DNA of 64,000 nucleotides. Origin: Xanthomonas sp. CFBP 8443 (GTDB lineage Bacteria; Pseudomonadota; Gammaproteobacteria; Xanthomonadales; Xanthomonadaceae). Location of the stretch: NCBI RefSeq assembly GCF_025666195.1, contig NZ_CP102592.1:4526001-4590000 (forward strand). Direction: 5' to 3'. Shown piece after piece: positions 21,446 to 31,535 of the stretch (positions are counted from its first letter, which is position 1; the number at the start of each line of letters is the position of its first letter). The translations under genes were made by a program, and so were the position numbers. The notes beneath the pieces were generated by a model, which saw nothing but the letters and a program-made list of their open reading frames with translations, searched no databases and was not told the origin of the DNA.

Positions 21446-21514
21446 TGGTGGCTCTGGCGGGATTCGCACCTGAGGACTACGAGCCCTCTGTTTTAACCGT
21501 TGCGCCATAGGCAC
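21446..21514 (-). pseudogene. Decayed tRNA gene related to tRNA-Ile2
   Basis: A 69-base tRNA-shaped remnant. It starts GTGCCTATGGCGCAACGG, keeps the CGAATCC of the T loop and ends in an ACCA. Aligned to the intact tRNA-Ile2 at 7107-7182 it has about nine changes in the first 43 bases and a seven-base deletion after the anticodon arm. The acceptor ends no longer pair (GTGCCTA against CAGAGCC), the TTC of the T loop is TGC and the anticodon position reads CGT, so it is unlikely to work. About 330 bases between the HxlR gene and the mannosidase gene contain nothing else. Such remnants often mark old integration events. Confidence 0.7.
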
Positions 21515-21569
21515 GCTGCGGCCACACGCACGGGGCGGGCGGCCTCGGCACGGGGCACTCGCCGGGGCG

Positions 21570-23954
21570 CTACTGCCCCCGCTGCGCGCCCTCCCCGCCT
21601 TCGCTCATCGAAAACGCGCGCTGCGCGCCCTCGCCCGCAGCCCAGGCGGTGTTCGGCTCGGCCTGCAGAGTGAAGCGCAGTTCACCGCCGGCCATGATCT
21701 CCTCGTGGCGCAGGAAGGCGCGGTCCAGCGGACGGCCGTTGAGGGTGACGCTGCCGATGTAGGGATGCGCGTCGTCCAGGCCCTCGGCCACCACGCTGAA
21801 ACGCTTGCCGTTGGGCAGGACCAAGGTGGCGTGCGGCAGGAACGGGCGGCCGATGATGTACTGGTTGCTGGCCGGCGCCACCGGATAGAAGCCCAGCGCG
21901 GTGAACACGTACCACGCCGACATCTGCCCCAGGTCGTCGTTGCCGGCCAGGCCATCGGGACGCGCCGCGTACTGGCTGCGCATGATCTGCTGCAGCCGCG
22001 CCTGGGTGCGCCAGGGCTGCCCGGCGTACGCATACAGATATGCGACGTGGTGGCTGGGCTCGTTGCCATGCGCATACCAGCCGATCAAGCCGGTGATGTC
22101 TTCCATGTGTTCGAACACCTTGGGATCGACCTTGGCCTCGAACACCTGGTCCAGCCGCGCCAGCAGCTTGTCTTCGCCACCGTGCGCGCGGGCCAGGCCC
22201 GCCACGTCCTGCGGCACGTACCAGGAGTATTGCCAGGCATTGCCTTCGGTGTAGTCGCTGCCGTAGCCGCTGGCGCTGGGTTCGAACGGCTCGCGGAAAC
22301 TGCCGTCGCGCTTGCGCGCGCGCATGAAGCCGGTCTTGGCGTCGAAGGCATGGCGCCAGTTGCCGGCGCGCTTTTCGAAAGTGCCGGCGATCTCGGTGCG
22401 GCCCATCGCCTGCGCCATGCGCGCGATGGTCCAGTCGTCGAACGCGTATTCCAGGGTCTTGGACGCGGCCTCGCCTTCCTCGTCGATCGGTACGTAGCCC
22501 AGTTCGCGGTATTGGGCGATGCCGTCGTAGGGGCCGTAGTCGGCGCTGGCGACCATCGCCTCGAGCGCGGCGTCGGTGTCGTAGCCGCGGATGCCCTTCA
22601 TGTAGGCGTCGGCGATCACCGGCACGGCGTGGTAGCCGATCATGCACCAGGTCTCCAGGCCCTGGAACGACCACACCGGCAGCACCCCGTACGGGCTGTG
22701 CTGGCGATGCGCGAGCAACGAGTTGACGATGTCGTTGGTGCGCTGCGGCGGCTGCACCAGGGTCAGCAGCGGGTGCAGCGCGCGGTAGGTGTCCCACAGC
22801 GAGAACGTGGAGTAGTTGGTATAGCCCTGCGCTTGGTGCACGGCGTTGTCCGGCCCGCGGTAGCGGCCGTCGCTGTCCATGAACAGGGTGGGACCGAGCA
22901 GGCTGTGGTACAGCGCGGTGTAGAACTGGGTGCGCTGTTGCGGCGGCGCATCCACTTCCACCGCGCCCAGGGCCTGCGCCCACTGCGCGCGTGCGGCGCG
23001 GCGCACGCCGTCGAAATCCCAGCCCGGCACCTCGGCTTCGAGGTTGGCGACGGCGCTGTCCTCGCTGACCGGCGAGATCGACACCTTCACCAGCAGCGGT
23101 TCGCGGCCGGCGTCGCCGAAATCGAAGCTGCCCACCAGTTGGCGGCCTTCGATCTGCGCGCGCTGCGCCGGGTCGTTGTCGCCCGGCGGCGGGAAACCCC
23201 TGTACGCAACGTCCTGCTCGGTGTTGTGGAAGGCGTGGCCGCGCAGCGGTTGCGAGAAGCGCATGGCGAAGTACAGCTGCCGGCCCGGCGCCCAGCCGCG
23301 GGTTTCGCGGAAGCCGGTGACGGTGCCGTCGGCGCGCAGGCGCAGCCGCGACCAGCTGATCTTGCCGGGGTAGTCGTACATGCTGGTGCGCAAGTCCAGC
23401 AGCACGTGCGCCGGCTGGCCCTTGGGGAAGGTGTAGCGGTGCACGCCGGCGCGAGCGCTGGCGGTGAGTTCGGCGCGCACCTTGTAGTCGTCCAGGGTCA
23501 CCGCGTAGTAGCCGGGTTCGGCGCGCTCGTCGTCGTGGCGGAAGCGCGAGCTGTAGCCGCTGCCGGGCTTGTCCGGGTCGCCGCGCTCCAGCCGCACCGC
23601 GCCGCTGATCGGCATCAGCAGCACGTCGCCCAGGTCGGAATGGCCGGTGCCGGAGAAGTGGGTGTGGGAGAAGCCGACCAGGCTGCGGTCGTCGTAGCGG
23701 TAGCCGGCGGCCCAGCCGTAGGCCTCCTTGCGCGGCTGGATGCGGGTGTCCGGACTCAGCTGGACCATGCCGAACGGCACCGTGGCACCGGGGTAGGTAT
23801 GGCCTTCCCCGCCGGTGCCGATGAACGGGTCCACCGCGGCGACCGCGCGCTCGCCCGGGTCGGTGGCGGCCTGCCGGGTGGCGGCGTTCGCCGCCGGCCA
23901 CAGCGCGGCCAGCAGCAGCGCGGCGACGGCGCGCTTGGTCAAGGTGCTACGCAT
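21570..23954 (-). CDS. GH92 alpha-mannosidase, secreted
   Basis: A 794-residue glycoside hydrolase family 92 exo-alpha-mannosidase, a calcium-dependent inverting enzyme acting on N-glycan or other mannosides. It has a Sec signal (RSTLTKRAVAALLLAALW, cleavage near ANAA). Diagnostic motifs are VDPFIGTGGEGHTYPGATVP near residue 43, GSDYTEGNAWQYSW near 565 and GNDDLGQMSAWY near 671. The ATG at 23954 follows a perfect GGGGAGGA. It is divergent from a LacI regulator, with operator-like sites in between, and supplies mannose to the transporter and isomerase encoded on the other side. A single GH92 suggests a small mannoside-use locus rather than a full N-glycan cluster. Confidence 0.93.
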   Translation of the reverse strand: MRSTLTKRAVAALLLAALWPAANAATRQAATDPGERAVAAVDPFIGTGGEGHTYPGATVPFGMVQLSPDTRIQPRKEAYGWAAGYRYDDRSLVGFSHTHFSGTGHSDLGDVLLMPISGAVRLERGDPDKPGSGYSSRFRHDDERAEPGYYAVTLDDYKVRAELTASARAGVHRYTFPKGQPAHVLLDLRTSMYDYPGKISWSRLRLRADGTVTGFRETRGWAPGRQLYFAMRFSQPLRGHAFHNTEQDVAYRGFPPPGDNDPAQRAQIEGRQLVGSFDFGDAGREPLLVKVSISPVSEDSAVANLEAEVPGWDFDGVRRAARAQWAQALGAVEVDAPPQQRTQFYTALYHSLLGPTLFMDSDGRYRGPDNAVHQAQGYTNYSTFSLWDTYRALHPLLTLVQPPQRTNDIVNSLLAHRQHSPYGVLPVWSFQGLETWCMIGYHAVPVIADAYMKGIRGYDTDAALEAMVASADYGPYDGIAQYRELGYVPIDEEGEAASKTLEYAFDDWTIARMAQAMGRTEIAGTFEKRAGNWRHAFDAKTGFMRARKRDGSFREPFEPSASGYGSDYTEGNAWQYSWYVPQDVAGLARAHGGEDKLLARLDQVFEAKVDPKVFEHMEDITGLIGWYAHGNEPSHHVAYLYAYAGQPWRTQARLQQIMRSQYAARPDGLAGNDDLGQMSAWYVFTALGFYPVAPASNQYIIGRPFLPHATLVLPNGKRFSVVAEGLDDAHPYIGSVTLNGRPLDRAFLRHEEIMAGGELRFTLQAEPNTAWAAGEGAQRAFSMSEGGEGAQRGQ

Positions 23955-23967
23955 GGAGTCCTCCCCG

Positions 23968-23985
23968 GATCGAATCGGTCCAAAA
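23968..23985. promoter_or_regulatory. LacI-type operator candidate 1 (GH92 side)
   Basis: GATCGAATCGGTCCAAAA lies 14 bases before the GH92 start codon. Its reverse-oriented partner at 24065-24082 matches it in 13 of 18 positions, with the common core RAYCGGTYCAA. A LacI-family regulator is encoded alongside. Binding here would block GH92 translation/transcription start. Confidence 0.5.
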
Positions 23986-24010
23986 CGGATACCACAAAAG
24001 CCGCCGCGCC

Positions 24011-24028
24011 TTTTGCTGCACTGCAAAA
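24011..24028. promoter_or_regulatory. Palindrome TTTTGC-N6-GCAAAA between GH92 and lacI-type gene
   Basis: A perfect six-base inverted repeat (TTTTGC / GCAAAA, six-base spacer) midway between the divergent GH92 and regulator genes. It may be a second regulator's site or part of the promoter region. Only the symmetry and position support it. Confidence 0.35.
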
Positions 24029-24064
24029 TGCGCGGTGGGTCACGACGGCGCAGGATGGGCGGCC

Positions 24065-24082
24065 TTTTGAACCGGTCTAATC
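24065..24082. promoter_or_regulatory. LacI-type operator candidate 2 (regulator side)
   Basis: TTTTGAACCGGTCTAATC, with the palindromic core TTGAACCGGTCTAA, ends four bases before the GTG of the LacI-family gene. It is the inverted partner of 23968-23985, about 97 bases away centre to centre, so looping or dual repression with autoregulation is plausible. Confidence 0.5.
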
Positions 24083-24085
24083 GCC

Positions 24086-25135
24086 GTGCCGTCGTCCCCC
24101 GCCGACAAACGCGTCACCGTGTCCGACATCGCCGCCGCCTGCGGCGTGTCGCGGGCGACCGTGTCGCTGGTGCTGCGCAACAGCCCGCTGGTGCACGCGG
24201 ACACGCGCGCGCGGGTGGCGGCGGAGATCGCGCGGCAAGGCTACGTCTACCACCGCGGCGCGGCCAGCCTGCGCGGGCGCGCCTCCAACGCGGTGGCGCT
24301 GGTGGTCAACGACCTGGCCAATCCGTTCTTCGCCGAGTTCGCCGGCGGCGTGGACGCGGCGCTGGCCGAGGCCGGCTACGTGATGCTGATGGGCAGTACC
24401 GGCGAATCGCCGGAGCGCCAGCACACCGTACTGGCCTCGCTGATCGAGCACCAGCCGGCGGCGCTGATCCTGTCGCCGACCGAGAACACCGACGCGGCGC
24501 GGCTGCGCCAGCTGCTGGGCACGCGGCTGCCGGTGCTGCTGTTCAACCGCGCGCTGGACGGCGACTGGCCGCTGCTGGCGCTGGACAACCGCCGCGGCGC
24601 ACGCCTGGCCACCGAGCACCTGCTGGCGCTGGGCCACCGCGCGATCGCGTTCTTCGGCGGCCACCGCCAGTCCAGTTCCTGCGCCGAACGCCGCGCCGGC
24701 TACCGCGACGCGCTCGCCGCCGCCGGCGTCGCCGCCGATCCGGACTGGCTGATCGAATGCGCGCCGACCCGGCTGGAAGCCGCGCGCCAGGCCGGCGCGC
24801 TGTGCGCACGCGATCCGCTGCCGACCGCGCTGGTCTGCTACAACGACGTGGTCGCGCTGGGCCTGGCCAGCGGCCTGGCCGAACGCGGCCGCCACGCCGG
24901 TCGCGACTACGCGCTGATGGGCTTCGACGACATCGCCGAAGCCGCCGTCGCCACCCCGCCGCTGTCCACCGTCGCCGTCGCCCCGCGCGAATGCGGCATG
25001 CAGGCCGCACGACTGGTGCTGGATGCACTGCGCCAGCAACAGGCGCTGCCTGCGCTTACCATCGCCCCGTCCCGGTTGTGCCTGCGTGCCAGCAGCCGTG
25101 TCGCCCTATCGCCCGTTCCCGGAGTCGCTGCATGA
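24086..25135 (+). CDS. LacI-family regulator of the mannose locus
   Basis: A 349-residue LacI/GalR repressor. The helix-turn-helix is at residues 9-32 (VTVSDIAAACGVSRATVSLVL) and the hinge follows near 55-65; the periplasmic-binding-protein-like effector domain includes NDLANPFFAEFAGGVDAALA, LDNRRGARLATEHLLALGH and MGFDDIAEAA. The start codon is GTG. Its stop overlaps the start of the sugar transporter gene by four bases (ATGA). Candidate operators lie immediately upstream and in front of GH92. A mannose-related effector is inferred from the genes it neighbours. Confidence 0.92.
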   Translation: MPSSPADKRVTVSDIAAACGVSRATVSLVLRNSPLVHADTRARVAAEIARQGYVYHRGAASLRGRASNAVALVVNDLANPFFAEFAGGVDAALAEAGYVMLMGSTGESPERQHTVLASLIEHQPAALILSPTENTDAARLRQLLGTRLPVLLFNRALDGDWPLLALDNRRGARLATEHLLALGHRAIAFFGGHRQSSSCAERRAGYRDALAAAGVAADPDWLIECAPTRLEAARQAGALCARDPLPTALVCYNDVVALGLASGLAERGRHAGRDYALMGFDDIAEAAVATPPLSTVAVAPRECGMQAARLVLDALRQQQALPALTIAPSRLCLRASSRVALSPVPGVAA

Positions 25136-26436
25136 GCCGTCGTCCGCTGTCCAACACTGCCGCCATCGCGGTGGTCAGCATGATCTTCTTCACCTGGGGC
25201 GGCCTGACCAGCCTCAACGATGTGCTGATCCCGCATCTGAAAGCCGTGTTCCAGATGAACTACGCGCAGTCGATGCTGATCCAGTTCACCTTCTTCGGCG
25301 CGTACTTCCTGATGTCGCTGCCGGCCGGTGCGGTGGTGGCGCGGGTGGGCTACAAGAGCAGCATCGTCATCGGCCTGGTGGTCGCGGCGATCGGCGCGGC
25401 GATGTTCTACCCGGCCGCGCGGCTGCCGTCGTATCCGCTGTTCCTGACCGCGCTGTTCGTGCTGGCCAGCGGCATCACCCTGCTGCAGGTGGCGGCCAAT
25501 CCGTACATCAGCCTGATCGGCAATCCGGACAAGGCGCCGAGCCGGCTCAACTTCGCGCAGGCGCTGAACTCGCTGGGCACCACCATCTTCCCGCTGCTGA
25601 TCGGCCCGCTGATCCTGGCCGGCGCGGTGCTGTCGGCCGACAAGATCGCGGCGATGAGCGCGCTCGAGCAGGCCGCCTACCGCGGCGCGCAGGCACAATC
25701 GGTGCAGGTGCCGTACCTGCTGCTGGCCGGCGGCCTGTTGCTGCTGGCGGTGTTCGTGCTGGTGATGCGGATCCCGTCGCTGCGCGAGGACGATGCCGGC
25801 AGCGTCGAGTCGCATCACAGCTTCGGCGACGCATTGCGCCAGTCGCACCTGCTGTGGGGCGTGGTGGCGATCTTCATGTACGTCGGCGCGGAAGTGTCGA
25901 TCGGCAGCTTCCTGATCAACTACATCTCCGGCCCGACCACCGGCGGCCTCAGCGAGGCCACCGCCAGCCGTTACCTGGCGTTCTACTGGGGCGGCGCGAT
26001 GGTCGGCCGCTTCGCCGGCGCCGCGCTGCTGCAGGTGATCCCGGCGCGCAGACTGCTGGCCGCGTTCGCCGGCGTCGCTTCGCTGCTACTGATCGTGACC
26101 ATGATCAGCACCGGCCACGTGGCGATGTGGAGCGTGATCGCGATCGGCCTGTTCAACTCGATCATGTTCCCGACCATCTTCACCGTGGCCATCGAACGCC
26201 TCGGCCCGCTGACCAGCAAGGCCTCGAGCCTGCTGATCATGGGCATCGTCGGCGGCGCGCTGGTGCCGCTGGCGCAGGGCGCGCTGGCCGACGTGGTCGG
26301 CATCCAGCACGCCTTCGTGATCCCGCTGCTGTGCTACGCCTACATCCTCTGGTACGGCCTGCGCGGCTCGCGGCTGTCGGCCAACCTGCCAGCCGAGGCG
26401 CCGGGCGCCACGCCGGTGGCGCGCGCGATGCATTGA
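25132..26436 (+). CDS. MFS sugar transporter (FucP/GluP-like)
   Basis: A 434-residue inner-membrane major facilitator protein with about twelve hydrophobic segments. It resembles the FHS group of fucose, glucose/galactose and mannose proton symporters (FFTWGGLTSLNDVLIPHLK, FGAYFLMSLPAGAVV, LQVAANPYISLIGNP, LNFAQALNSLGTTIFPLLIG, FYWGGAMVGRFAGAA). It is coupled to the LacI-type gene by a four-base overlap and followed 70 bases later by mannose isomerase, so mannose released by the mannosidase is the likely substrate. Confidence 0.9.
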   Translation: MSRRPLSNTAAIAVVSMIFFTWGGLTSLNDVLIPHLKAVFQMNYAQSMLIQFTFFGAYFLMSLPAGAVVARVGYKSSIVIGLVVAAIGAAMFYPAARLPSYPLFLTALFVLASGITLLQVAANPYISLIGNPDKAPSRLNFAQALNSLGTTIFPLLIGPLILAGAVLSADKIAAMSALEQAAYRGAQAQSVQVPYLLLAGGLLLLAVFVLVMRIPSLREDDAGSVESHHSFGDALRQSHLLWGVVAIFMYVGAEVSIGSFLINYISGPTTGGLSEATASRYLAFYWGGAMVGRFAGAALLQVIPARRLLAAFAGVASLLLIVTMISTGHVAMWSVIAIGLFNSIMFPTIFTVAIERLGPLTSKASSLLIMGIVGGALVPLAQGALADVVGIQHAFVIPLLCYAYILWYGLRGSRLSANLPAEAPGATPVARAMH

Positions 26437-26506
26437 CGCGCGAAACGGTGCGGCGGCGCGTTGCCGCCGCGCCTGCGCGTAGCTGTTCTCCCCTTCCCCC
26501 ACCCAC

Positions 26507-27811
26507 ATGACTCCCAGCGACCGCATGAATCTGCCCGCCACGCCCCTGCCCGACTTCGCCGACGCCGCCGTGCTGCGCGCGCATATCGCCGACACCATGG
26601 CCTTCTACCACCCGCGCGCGATCGATCCGGCCGGCGGCTTCTTCCACTACTTCCGCGACGACGGCAGCGTGTACGACGCCGGCCATCGCCACCTGGTCAG
26701 CAGTACCCGCTTCGTCTTCAACTACGCGATGGCGGCCAACGAGTTCGCCGATTCGGCGCTGGCCGCCGAGTACCTGGACGCCGCGCGCCACGGCCTGCAC
26801 TACCTGCGCGAGGTGCACCGCGACGCCGCCAGCGGCGGCTACGTGTGGACCCTGCGCGACGGCGTGGCCGAGGACCGCACCCAGCACGCCTACGGCGCCG
26901 CCTTCGTGCTGCTGGCCTATGCCACCGCCAAGAAGGCCGGCCTGGATACCGAGGCGTGGATGGACGAGACCTGGCAGTTGCTGGAAACCCGCTACTGGGA
27001 CGCGGCCGCCGGCCTGTACCGCGACGAGGCCACGCCCGACTGGCAGTTCTCCGGCTACCGCGGGCAGAACGCCAACATGCACCTGTGCGAGGCGCTGATC
27101 GCCGCCTACGAAGCCAGCGGCCAGGCGCGCTACCTGCAGCGCGCACTGTTGCTCGCCGACCACATCACCCGCCGCCAAGCGGCGCTGGCCGGCGGCCTGG
27201 TGTGGGAGCACTACGACGCCAACTGGCAGGTGGACTGGGACTACAACCGCGACAACCCCAAGGACCTGTTCCGGCCATGGGGTTTCCAGCCCGGTCACCA
27301 GGTGGAATGGTCGAAGCTGCTGGTGCTGTTGCACGGGCATCTGCAGGCGGCCGATGGCGCTGCGCCGGAGTGGCTGCTGCCGACCGCCCGGCACCTGTTC
27401 GACACCGCATTGGCGCACGGCTGGGACGCGCAGCATGGCGGCATCGTCTACGGCTTCGCCTCCGGCGCCGAAGCCGAGCCGGTGGTCGGCGTGTCCGACG
27501 TGGCGCAGGGCCCGACCTACTTCTGCGACGACGACAAGTACTTCTGGGTGCAGGCCGAAGCGATCGCAGCCGCCGCGCGGCTGCTGGCCGCGAGCGGCGA
27601 CGCGGGCTACCGCGCCGCCTACGACAAGCTGTGGGCGTATTCGTGGGAACACCTGGTCGACCACCGCTACGGCGCCTGGTTCCGCATCCTCAGCCGCGAC
27701 AACCGCAGCTACAGCGACGAGAAGAGCCCGGCCGGCAAGACCGATTACCACACGATGGGCGCCTGCCACGATGTGCTGGCGGTGATGCGCGGCAGCCGGG
27801 CGTTCGCGTAG
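26507..27811 (+). CDS. manI: AGE-family D-mannose isomerase
   Basis: A 434-residue (alpha/alpha)6-barrel protein of the N-acylglucosamine 2-epimerase family. The pattern RHLVSSTRFVFNYAMAANEF, RPWGFQPGHQVEWSKLL, KYFWVQAEAIAAAARLL and KSPAGKTDYHTMGACHDVL fits the D-mannose isomerases of Xanthomonas and Marinomonas, which convert mannose to fructose, more than cellobiose or GlcNAc epimerases. It completes a GH92-transporter-isomerase route into fructose metabolism. The first ATG has no clear ribosome site; an in-frame ATG at 26525 is an alternative start. Epimerase activity cannot be excluded from sequence alone. Confidence 0.85.
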   Translation: MTPSDRMNLPATPLPDFADAAVLRAHIADTMAFYHPRAIDPAGGFFHYFRDDGSVYDAGHRHLVSSTRFVFNYAMAANEFADSALAAEYLDAARHGLHYLREVHRDAASGGYVWTLRDGVAEDRTQHAYGAAFVLLAYATAKKAGLDTEAWMDETWQLLETRYWDAAAGLYRDEATPDWQFSGYRGQNANMHLCEALIAAYEASGQARYLQRALLLADHITRRQAALAGGLVWEHYDANWQVDWDYNRDNPKDLFRPWGFQPGHQVEWSKLLVLLHGHLQAADGAAPEWLLPTARHLFDTALAHGWDAQHGGIVYGFASGAEAEPVVGVSDVAQGPTYFCDDDKYFWVQAEAIAAAARLLAASGDAGYRAAYDKLWAYSWEHLVDHRYGAWFRILSRDNRSYSDEKSPAGKTDYHTMGACHDVLAVMRGSRAFA

Positions 27812-27856
27812 GCGGACCACGCGAGGCGCCGTCGATCCGGCGCCTCTCTGCTGCTG

Positions 27857-27930
27857 CCTGTAGGAGCGGCTTCAGCCGCGACCGGGCGTTACCGGTGAGA
27901 TCCGGTCGCGGCTGAAGCCGCTCCTACAGG
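27857..27930. repeat. REP-type palindrome (TGTAGGAGCGG family)
   Basis: A 74-base near-perfect inverted repeat beginning CCTGTAGGAGCGGCTTCAGC and ending in its complement, with a short CGTTACCGGTGAGAT-like loop. The same sequence recurs at 54999-55075 and a sister variant at 52387-52454. It lies between manI and rpoD. Confidence 0.85.
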
Positions 27931-27967
27931 GATGCTGCGCACCGCTTGATTCGGCACCTTCGCCCAC

Positions 27968-27997
27968 AAAAAAGCCCCGCACATGCGGGGCTTTTTC
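27968..27997. terminator. Bidirectional intrinsic terminator between manI and rpoD
   Basis: A-tract, GCCCCGC / GCGGGGC stem with a short ACAT loop, then CTTTTTC. The flanking A and T runs make it work on both strands. It ends the rpoD transcript (stop 22 bases upstream on the minus strand) and probably the manI transcript. Confidence 0.88.
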
Positions 27998-28018
27998 GTT
28001 GCCGCGAACCGCGCTCGA

Positions 28019-29878
<1,860 letters not shown>

Positions 29879-29922
29879 GAGTGCTCGCGCCACCGGCAGG
29901 TAGATGAATGAGTGAACCTAGC

Positions 29923-29931
29923 ATTATAACA
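29923..29931 (-). promoter_or_regulatory. Extended -10 promoter of rpoD
   Basis: On the minus strand TGTTATAAT is a perfect extended -10 element (TGnTATAAT). It would start transcription near 29916, leaving a leader of about 37 bases before the rpoD ATG. No good -35 hexamer is seen at 17 bases, as expected for extended -10 promoters. Confidence 0.6.
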
Positions 29932-29988
29932 GCCCGGACCGCCGCTTGCCGGACGAGGAGCGAATCGCTCCGCCAGGAGCGCCCCGGA

Positions 29989-30429
29989 TTAAGGCCGGAG
30001 CAGGAAGGTGACCGGGCCGTCGTTGACCAGGCTGACGATCATATGGGCACCGAAGCGCCCGCTTTCCACCCCCGGCGGATGCCGTTCCCGACAAATTTCC
30101 AGCAATCGGTTGAAGCCGCGTTCAGCCTCGGCCGGCGGCGCGGCGGTAGTGAAGCTGGGGCGCATCCCCGAGCCGGTGTCCGCGGCCAGGGTGAACTGGC
30201 TGACCAGCAGCAAACCGCCGCCGGTGTCGCGCAGCGAGCGGTTCATGCGCCCGCTGGCGTCGGCGAACACGCGGTAGCCGAGCAGGCGCTCGGCCATGCG
30301 CTGCAACTTGGCCTCGTCGTCGCCCGGCTCCACCGCGACCAGCGCCAGCAGGCCGGGACCGATCTGGCCGATGAGGTGGCCATCGACGCTGACCGAGGCC
30401 TGGGTGACGCGTTGGATCAGGGAGAGCAT
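29989..30429 (-). CDS. dtd: D-aminoacyl-tRNA deacylase Dtd
   Basis: A 146-residue homochirality-proofreading enzyme that removes D-amino acids (and glycine) from mischarged tRNA. It has the family start [17 protein letters not shown], the catalytic [13 protein letters not shown] near residue 75 and the substrate-clamp motif [11 protein letters not shown] at the end (NxGPVT). Length is standard. It lies 110 bases upstream of rpoD on the same strand, but rpoD has its own promoter in between. A GGGACTC heptamer array begins right in front of its start codon. Confidence 0.95.
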   Translation of the reverse strand: MLSLIQRVTQASVSVDGHLIGQIGPGLLALVAVEPGDDEAKLQRMAERLLGYRVFADASGRMNRSLRDTGGGLLLVSQFTLAADTGSGMRPSFTTAAPPAEAERGFNRLLEICRERHPPGVESGRFGAHMIVSLVNDGPVTFLLRP

Positions 30430-30433
30430 GAGC

Positions 30434-30461
30434 GGGACTCGGGACTCGGGACTCGGGACTC
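30434..30461. repeat. GGGACTC heptamer array (4 copies)
   Basis: Four perfect tandem copies of GGGACTC immediately upstream of dtd. This is one of five heptamer arrays found between genes in the window. The rest of the 182 bases between dtd and the next gene shows nothing recognisable. Confidence 0.9.
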
Positions 30462-30611
30462 GGAAGCATCCGGGTTCGGCGGACTGCTGTCATCCCGCCG
30501 CATGATGGCCGAGCCGCGGCGGCTGGCGGAAGCGGTCGCGATCCGTGACCACGATTAGGTCCCGTGATCGCGCGGGCCTGGCGCGACCGGCGCAGCGGAT
30601 AAACTGGGGCG

Positions 30612-31526
30612 ATGAAACCTGCAACGCTCGCGACCCTGCTGTACCGCTGCGCCGCCGCCGTGGCGCGCCTGCCCTGGCCGTGGCTGCGCCGCCTGGCCGA
30701 CGGTCTGGCCTGGCTGTGGCTGCGCCAGGACGCGCGCGAGAGCCGGGTCACCCGCCGCAACCTGGAGCTGGCCTATCCGGACCTGCTGCCCAGCGAGCGC
30801 ATCGCGCTGCACCACGACGTGCTGCGCTCCACCGCGCGGCAGGCGTTCGAGACGCTGGTGCTGTGGACCCGGCCGCCGGCGCAGAACCTGGCACGGCTGC
30901 GCCAGCGCTACGGCCAGGAGCTGTACGACGCGGCGCTGGCCTCCGGGCGCGGGGTGATCGTGGCCGCGCCGCACTTCGGCAACTGGGAACTGCTCAACCA
31001 GTGGCTGGCCTCGCGCGGGGACATCGCCATCGTCTACCGCGCGCCGGCCTCCGACGTCGGCGACGCCTTCCTGCAGAAGGTGCGCAGCGGCGACAACGTG
31101 CGCCAGGTGCGCGCCGAAGGCCCGGCGGTGCGGCAGCTGTTCAAGGTGCTCAAGGACGGCGGCGCGGTCGGCATCCTGCCGGACCAGCAGCCCAAGGCCG
31201 GCGACGGCGTGTTCGCGCCGTTCTTCGGCGTGCCGGCGCTGACCATGACCCTGGTCAACCGGCTGGCCGAGCGCACCGGCGCGATCGTGCTGTTCGCCTG
31301 GTGCGAACGGGTCGGCAACGACCTGGAATTCGCGCTGCAGGTGCAGCCGGCGCCGGAGGCGATCGCCGACCCGGACCCGCTGCGCGCCGCGACCGCGCTG
31401 AACGAGGGCGTGGAGCGGGTGGCGCGCCGCGACCCGGCGCAATACCAGTGGACCTACAAGCGCTACACGCTGCGCCCGGATCCGGCCGAACCCAATCCCT
31501 ACGCCACGGCCAAACATCCGCACTAG
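30612..31526 (+). CDS. LpxL/HtrB-type lysophospholipid acyltransferase
   Basis: A 304-residue membrane-associated acyltransferase of the lipid A late acyltransferase family (LpxL/LpxM). The catalytic HxxxxD/E motif is AAPHFGNWELLNQW near residue 118; VGILPDQQPKAGDGVFAPFF and FAWCERVGNDLEF follow, the usual order. The N-terminal 40 residues are hydrophobic and basic. It would transfer an acyl chain from ACP to Kdo-lipid A at the inner membrane. Which of the several Xanthomonas paralogues it is cannot be told. The gene is monocistronic and convergent with the GNAT gene. Confidence 0.88.
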   Translation: MKPATLATLLYRCAAAVARLPWPWLRRLADGLAWLWLRQDARESRVTRRNLELAYPDLLPSERIALHHDVLRSTARQAFETLVLWTRPPAQNLARLRQRYGQELYDAALASGRGVIVAAPHFGNWELLNQWLASRGDIAIVYRAPASDVGDAFLQKVRSGDNVRQVRAEGPAVRQLFKVLKDGGAVGILPDQQPKAGDGVFAPFFGVPALTMTLVNRLAERTGAIVLFAWCERVGNDLEFALQVQPAPEAIADPDPLRAATALNEGVERVARRDPAQYQWTYKRYTLRPDPAEPNPYATAKHPH

Positions 31527-31535
31527 CCGCAGCCG

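Noticed and set aside
21446..21514. Functional tRNA-Thr(CGT)
   Set aside because: The acceptor stem does not pair, the T loop is altered and seven bases are missing compared with the tRNA-Ile2 it derives from.
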